Below are positions 60,176 through 64,000 of a stretch of DNA of 64,000 nt, piece by piece. The notes beneath the pieces were generated by a model, which saw only the letters and a program-made list of their open reading frames with translations, had not been told where the DNA came from and made no database searches. Each line of letters begins with the position of its first letter. The first letter of the stretch is position 1. The position numbers and the translations under genes were made by a program. The DNA lies in contig CAZYPN010000001.1 in assembly GCA_964649085.1 (NCBI GenBank), positions 1 to 64,000 on the forward strand. Direction: 5' to 3'. This DNA is from JADMJV01 sp964649085 (GTDB taxonomy: Bacteria > Vulcanimicrobiota > Xenobia > Xenobiales > JADMJV01).

Positions 60176-61408
60176 GTGGATCCGATTCAGGTCATTATCG
60201 AGCAACTTGCCCAGTGTGGCTCGAAGGACGCCACCGGCCGTTTTCAAATCGATCTCGCTCAGGCTCGTCAGCGCCTGGCCGATTTCCGGCTCGAGGACCA
60301 GCAACTCTGGTTACTCCCCGTCCTCCAACTCGGCCATAGCTGGGAAGCCGCGCGGGTGGAGGTTCGGTTTCTAAGAAACTCGGTCAAGGTGGCCATTCTG
60401 GGCTGTCAGCAACGCGTCGATCTTTCTCCCTGGCTCTCTCAGGTGGGTCACCTGGGAATCTGGCGCCACTCGCGGCTGGGTCCGCTGGTGATGGCCTGCG
60501 AGGTGGCATTGGCGGCTGGATTTCGTGCCGTGCATCTGGCCTATGACGACTGCCGGTTCAGTCTGCTTCCCGAGAGCAGTCAGGGCAATCACCGCGACTT
60601 TGACAGCCTGCACCAGTTAGAAATTGAGTTCGAGAGCCCCGACCCGCAATGGTGGGGCAGGCGTCAGCGTAAGGCCTGGACCGAGCGCATCGCCGCTGCC
60701 GTCGGCCAGTTGCAGCAACGCGGCGACTTCTCGCTGGCTCAACTGGTGGTGGACGGACGTCCTGTTTTGCAGGCCCAGATCGACCGCCCCGGTCGCCAGG
60801 AACTCGAGCGGGTCTGGTTGTCGCGACAGCCCCTGCGACAACTGATGACCTACCCTGGGCCGGTGCTGCGTCCCTTTCGCCACGACCTGATCGGTCCGCG
60901 CCTTACCCATTGGGGGCACGAGCGATTTCAAGGACAGCTCCGAGAGTGGGTGCATGCTGAGGGACAGGAACTTCACAGCGACATGATGATGAGCGACCCC
61001 GGCCAGTGGATGAATTACATCCTGCGCCGTGATTGCATAACGGCGCCTCGCGAGGCTCGCCGCCGCGAGGGCTACCTGGCCGTGCGCGGGCTGATGCAGT
61101 GGTGTCCCGACAGTGAAGAGCCAGGCCAGCTGATTCCCGTCCGTCAGGGCCTGGTGCTGACCCCGGTCGAATTGCTTCCTTGCCCCGGCGTGCGAGCCTG
61201 GATCAGCGGTGAGGCCTGGGCCCTGGACCTGACCCAACACAAGGTGGTGCGCAACACGCTGCTGCAGCGCAGCATTGAGTGGTTGAACGGCCAGTTTACC
61301 GACTTCCTTGAACGACTGCTGGAGGCTGCTCAAACCTTTCCCGAGCACCTTGAACATCTTGCCGAACCCGTGTTGCGGGCCCTGCACCAGCAGCGGCGTT
61401 GGAAGTAG
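60176..61408 (+). CDS. Uncharacterised protein with weak Hsp90-like (GHKL) N-terminal pattern
   Basis: 410 residues from a GTG, no signal or membrane helix. The start, FQIDLAQARQRLADFRLEDQQLWLLPVLQLG followed by VEVRFLRNSVKVAILG, looks like uncharacterised families in which an N-terminal 'F-x-L-D...A...L...f.L.d...yvL.lvqa' stretch precedes an Hsp90-like ATPase fold. The glycine-rich ATP-lid motifs are not seen, so activity is doubtful. The middle is rich in Arg, Gln and Trp; the C-terminus is helical (LLQRSIEWLNGQFTDFLERLL). It follows the 154-residue gene closely and precedes the acid phosphatase by 62 bases. Confidence 0.5.
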   Translation: MDPIQVIIEQLAQCGSKDATGRFQIDLAQARQRLADFRLEDQQLWLLPVLQLGHSWEAARVEVRFLRNSVKVAILGCQQRVDLSPWLSQVGHLGIWRHSRLGPLVMACEVALAAGFRAVHLAYDDCRFSLLPESSQGNHRDFDSLHQLEIEFESPDPQWWGRRQRKAWTERIAAAVGQLQQRGDFSLAQLVVDGRPVLQAQIDRPGRQELERVWLSRQPLRQLMTYPGPVLRPFRHDLIGPRLTHWGHERFQGQLREWVHAEGQELHSDMMMSDPGQWMNYILRRDCITAPREARRREGYLAVRGLMQWCPDSEEPGQLIPVRQGLVLTPVELLPCPGVRAWISGEAWALDLTQHKVVRNTLLQRSIEWLNGQFTDFLERLLEAAQTFPEHLEHLAEPVLRALHQQRRWK

Positions 61409-61470
61409 CTCCAGGAGCAAAGATTTTGGGGGTGGAAGGGGAGGGGAGAATTCTCATTTCGGAGGTCTTG

Positions 61471-62130
61471 ATGTTGCGCAAGTGGATTTGCTTGATGATG
61501 TTGGTGGGGGTCGCCTGGGGAGAACCGGTGGCTCGGGGCGATGTCGCCATTCCCAACATGTACCACGTCAAGGAGTCGATGCGTGAATACTTCAAGAGCG
61601 GTCGCTATCACGCCGAAGTCGATTCGGTGGCGCAGCAGGCCCGCACCTACCTGGAGAACAGCCTGCCCCGGCTGCGCGACCGAAGGCTGGCGGTGGTGCT
61701 CGATATCGATGAAACGGTGCTGAGCAATTACCCTCATATCGAGGCTCAAGACTTTGGCTACATCCCCAAGCCCTGGGTCGATTGGGTGTTGCAGAGCGAG
61801 GCCCCGGCCCTGCGCGGCCCTCGCGAATTCTTTCACTATGCCGTGCAGAACAATGTCGACGTGGTCTTTATCACCGGCCGGGCCGAGCCCCAGCGCGACG
61901 CCACCGTGCGCAACCTCGAAAAAGAGGGCATGGCCTCCTTCAAGCAGCTCATCATGAAGCCCAAGGGCGATCCCACGCCCTCGGGCGCTTACAAGGCTCA
62001 GGCCCGGCGCCAGCTGGTCGAGAGTGGTTACACCATTGTGGTGAACCTGGGCGATCAGGACAGCGACCTGGCCGGCGGTTATGCCGAGTCGGTGTTTAAG
62101 CTGCCCAACCCCATGTATTACGTGCCCTAA
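61471..62130 (+). CDS. Exported HAD-family acid phosphatase (class B / lipoprotein e(P4)-like)
   Basis: 219 residues from the ATG at 61471 with a GGAGG site five bases before it. The N-terminal signal is CLMMLVGVAWGEPVARG. The HAD motifs are clear: motif 1 VVLDIDETVLSN with the DxDxT nucleophile, motif 2 VVFITGRAEPQ, motif 3 Lys in FKQLIMKPKG, and motif 4 VNLGDQDSDLAGG. It would remove phosphate from organic phosphates or nucleotides in the periplasm. It lacks the lipobox of e(P4). It converges with the LolA-like gene, seven bases between stop codons. Confidence 0.9.
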   Translation: MLRKWICLMMLVGVAWGEPVARGDVAIPNMYHVKESMREYFKSGRYHAEVDSVAQQARTYLENSLPRLRDRRLAVVLDIDETVLSNYPHIEAQDFGYIPKPWVDWVLQSEAPALRGPREFFHYAVQNNVDVVFITGRAEPQRDATVRNLEKEGMASFKQLIMKPKGDPTPSGAYKAQARRQLVESGYTIVVNLGDQDSDLAGGYAESVFKLPNPMYYVP

Positions 62131-62137
62131 GCCAGGA

Positions 62138-62860
62138 TCACGTTCCCTGAGGGGCGGTGAAGGTATCGGCGGGCAGGCTCTCGCCGTGCATATCCCGCAG
62201 CCAGAAGAAGATGTAGTTGGGGTTGTTCCAGCCGCTGCGGCGTTCGGCCGGCACTCGCCATCCCAGTAGCGTCGGCTGCTCACCCGTGGTGAAATAGAGG
62301 CGGATCTGCTCACTTCCGTGGCCGGTTCCCAGCGGGCTGAGGTCGACCACCAGCGTGGGCTTGCGTTGGCCATCGACTCGGCTCGACTCTTCCACCACCG
62401 AGTCGATCTTCACCGTGCTGTCGATTTCGCCGTGCAGCAGCATCCAGAGGGGTAGTTCGCTGAGTTTGAGTTCACGAATGCGCGTACCGCCGTTGAACAC
62501 CTGAATGTTCTCGCCATCGGCACAATAGATGTCCTGGTTAGGCCCCCAGTGGATGCGATACTTGCCCGGGAACTGGAAATACACCATCCCTTCGGCCGAA
62601 TCTCCATCATACTGCCAGGTTTCTGAATTGATCCCGTAGTCGGGAACCTCTTTGATTCCGGCCTGGTAGCTGGCCGGGGCGGTGCGCAGGCTGGCCAACC
62701 CGGCCTTGACCCTTTTGACCAGCGTGGCCCGCGACGGGGTCACCTGGCTACTGGCGGCGGGCCTGGTCGCCTGGGTTTTGGTCTTGGGGCCGGGCAGTCC
62801 GTAGCCTACCAGATTCAGGGTTAACAGGGATGCCCCCAGGCAGGTCCAGTACTTGTTCAT
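62138..62860 (-). CDS. Exported LolA-like outer-membrane lipoprotein-carrier family protein
   Basis: 240 residues with a signal peptide (WTCLGASLLTLNLVGYG). Its layout agrees with the LolA/LolB half-barrel: SAEGMVYFQFPGKYRIHWG (G.v.f..PgkyRi), QDIYCADGENIQVFNGG (.aDGe.iwvy), a helical lid (LPLWMLLHGEI), and LVVDLSPLG...IRLYFTTGEQPTLLGW. It may carry lipoproteins, hopanoids or other lipids through the periplasm; the motif is family-level, not LolA-specific. It lies downstream of the radical SAM gene on the same strand, 58 bases apart, and may be co-transcribed. Confidence 0.7.
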   Translation of the reverse strand: MNKYWTCLGASLLTLNLVGYGLPGPKTKTQATRPAASSQVTPSRATLVKRVKAGLASLRTAPASYQAGIKEVPDYGINSETWQYDGDSAEGMVYFQFPGKYRIHWGPNQDIYCADGENIQVFNGGTRIRELKLSELPLWMLLHGEIDSTVKIDSVVEESSRVDGQRKPTLVVDLSPLGTGHGSEQIRLYFTTGEQPTLLGWRVPAERRSGWNNPNYIFFWLRDMHGESLPADTFTAPQGT

Positions 62861-62918
62861 ATCGCCTCCTTGATGCTTCCAGTCTATGGGGTAGCCGAGC
62901 GGTTGGCCGTGACACTTC

Positions 62919-64000
62919 TCACGGAAGCGCCGGTAACTGCGAGGCCGGTTGTGAGAGAACCAGGCTCAGAGCCTGCTGATCATCGCAATAACACAGGCGC
63001 CTGGCCTGCAGGCTGGTCAGCGCCGACCCCAGTTCGCCCGGGCTCATGGGAGCGCGGGAACTCAGTTCGCCCAGGCGAGTGGGCACCGTACAGTGCAGTA
63101 GCAACCACTTCTCCTGGTTGCTCAGAGGGTGGATTTGCTGCTTGCCCGGCCAGCGCTGATCGACCACGGCATCGCCCTCCAGATGCAACGAACGCAGGGC
63201 CGGGATGGACCAGCTGGATTGCCAGGCTTCAACCCGCCGCTGCAGACGGTGCAGCGAACGCTGGTGCTTGGAGCGTTCCGGCTCGGGCCCAACCGGTAGT
63301 GAAAAGAAGTAGGCCAGCGACTGAAGCCGCTCAGGCGGACCGTCATAGAGGTAGGCGTAGACGGGAAAGGGTTGCAGGTCGGTGAGTTCGGAAAAGAGCG
63401 GACTGAAGCGGTCGGGGCGCACTTCGCAACACACCAGTGGGGGCTGAAAGTGGGCGATCGATTCCACCAGATCGCATTGCGCGTCGACATCTTCAGGGCG
63501 CTCGCCGGGGTGCCCGAGCAGGATGTTCCAGCTGAGACGAATCCCGTTCTCACGAGCGGCCTTGAGTACCAGCAGATTCTGGATGGCCCGCTGGCCCTTG
63601 CGCATCAACTGGAGCACCGAGTCGGAGAAGCTCTCGATCCCGGGTTGCAGCCAGCGCACTCCGGCTGCGGCCAACAGTTCAAAATGGGCAGGCTTGAGGT
63701 TGGCCTTCACCTCCCAGAAAAACTCCAGCCCGGCCTGGCGTTGTGCCAGCGCGGGAAGGACTTCCTTGAGGTGGCGTGGGGCGATGATGTTGTCGACCAT
63801 GTCGACCTTGTTGCAGCCGTGTCGGGCGGTCAGCCCGAAAATTTCCTGCAACAGACGCTCCGGGGTCTTGGCTCGATAGTTCATTCCGCTGCCGTTGAGT
63901 CCACAGAAGGTACAGTGTTGGACCTGACCCCACCAGCAGCCCCGCGAACCCTCCAGGGTCAGGGTTGGCTGGATGCTGCTCAGGGCCCGATGCGACTTCA
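62919..64000 (-). CDS. RiPP maturation radical SAM protein 1 family enzyme (5' end outside window)
   Basis: At least 360 residues; the frame stays open to the window edge at 64000. Upstream of the apparent ATG at 63884 the same frame reads RGCWWGQVQHCTFCGLNG, the C-x7-C-x2-C radical SAM cluster typical of RiPP maturation radical SAM protein 1. It is followed by MNYRAKTPERLLQEI, VDMVDNIIAPRHLKEVLP, FFWEVKANLKPAHFELL, VRWLQPGIESFSDSVLQLMRKGQRAIQNLLVLK and LSWNILLGHPGE. These enzymes usually have an N-terminal cobalamin-binding domain, which would lie outside. They modify a ribosomally made peptide by radical chemistry; no precursor peptide is visible downstream. Confidence 0.9.
   Translation of the reverse strand, partial: KSHRALSSIQPTLTLEGSRGCWWGQVQHCTFCGLNGSGMNYRAKTPERLLQEIFGLTARHGCNKVDMVDNIIAPRHLKEVLPALAQRQAGLEFFWEVKANLKPAHFELLAAAGVRWLQPGIESFSDSVLQLMRKGQRAIQNLLVLKAARENGIRLSWNILLGHPGERPEDVDAQCDLVESIAHFQPPLVCCEVRPDRFSPLFSELTDLQPFPVYAYLYDGPPERLQSLAYFFSLPVGPEPERSKHQRSLHRLQRRVEAWQSSWSIPALRSLHLEGDAVVDQRWPGKQQIHPLSNQEKWLLLHCTVPTRLGELSSRAPMSPGELGSALTSLQARRLCYCDDQQALSLVLSQPASQLPALP

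Noticed and set aside
1..64000. CRISPR array or phage region
   Set aside because: No regularly spaced direct repeats and no block of phage structural genes were seen.

Overview
The window looks like a chromosomal segment of a GC-rich, probably diderm, free-living bacterium. Evidence for this: an Alternative Complex III (ACIII) respiratory operon, Hfq, endonuclease-type MutL, Mfd, diaminopimelate epimerase, type IV minor pilins, lipoproteins and a LolA-like protein. The taxon cannot be fixed from the sequence alone. The gene mix (ACIII, DUF1800/DUF1501 pair, degenerate c-di-GMP proteins, many lineage-restricted coiled-coil proteins, a lone FlhA-like cytosolic domain) would fit an uncultured phylum such as Eremiobacterota/Xenobia or a relative, but that is a low-confidence inference.

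Layout. 1-2310 is a visibly less GC-rich insertion-sequence graveyard. It holds a truncated hypothetical gene, an IS66-derived mini-element bounded by 20-bp inverted repeats, two IS91-family transposase fragments in permuted order, and an intact DUF2750 gene with a perfect hairpin behind it. 2314-11548 is a long minus-strand run: a Q/N/M-rich unknown, glycosyltransferase, M24 peptidase, dapF, hfq, miaA, mutL, polysaccharide deacetylase, DUF423 and a HTH/coiled-coil protein; most neighbours overlap or abut. 11649-16491 is a plus-strand cluster: lipoprotein, soluble FlhA C-domain homologue, DUF1800 and DUF1501. It converges on msrB and a creatininase-family gene.

18222-23611 has two unknown proteins, a three-gene minor-pilin operon and a hemolysin III/PAQR protein. 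23674-40589 holds mfd, a membrane GAF/GGDEF-like protein, pth, a sulfotransferase, a protein joining a dead PilT-like ATPase domain to DUF1963, a hybrid histidine kinase, a sulfatase-like lipoprotein, a lipase, a PAS/GGDEF/EAL-like protein with dead catalytic motifs, an M13 peptidase and an unknown. 40683-48412 is central energy metabolism: fumC, then actA, a split actB (two genes), actC and a fused actD-actE, closed by a clear terminator. ACIII oxidises quinol and passes electrons to a c-type cytochrome or oxidase that lies outside the window.

48558-64000 holds a Ca2+/H+ antiporter, a CAT-anticodon tRNA sharing a bidirectional terminator with it, an M14 carboxypeptidase, a TraB/GumN-like protein, an SGNH hydrolase, a glycine-zipper/coiled-coil protein, a small repeat protein, a VOC protein, a compact sirtuin lacking zinc cysteines, two tandem zinc alcohol dehydrogenases, three uncharacterised or LolA-like proteins, an acid phosphatase and, at the right edge, a radical SAM enzyme of the RiPP-maturation type whose 5' end lies outside.

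The most unusual signals are the FlhA cytosolic domain encoded without its membrane half, several extracellular-type or membrane-active proteins that lack signal peptides but have Ser/Pro/Gln-rich disordered N-termini (a possible non-Sec export route), the PilT-like/DUF1963 fusion, the ActD-ActE fusion with a lipobox buried inside it, and the RiPP maturase.
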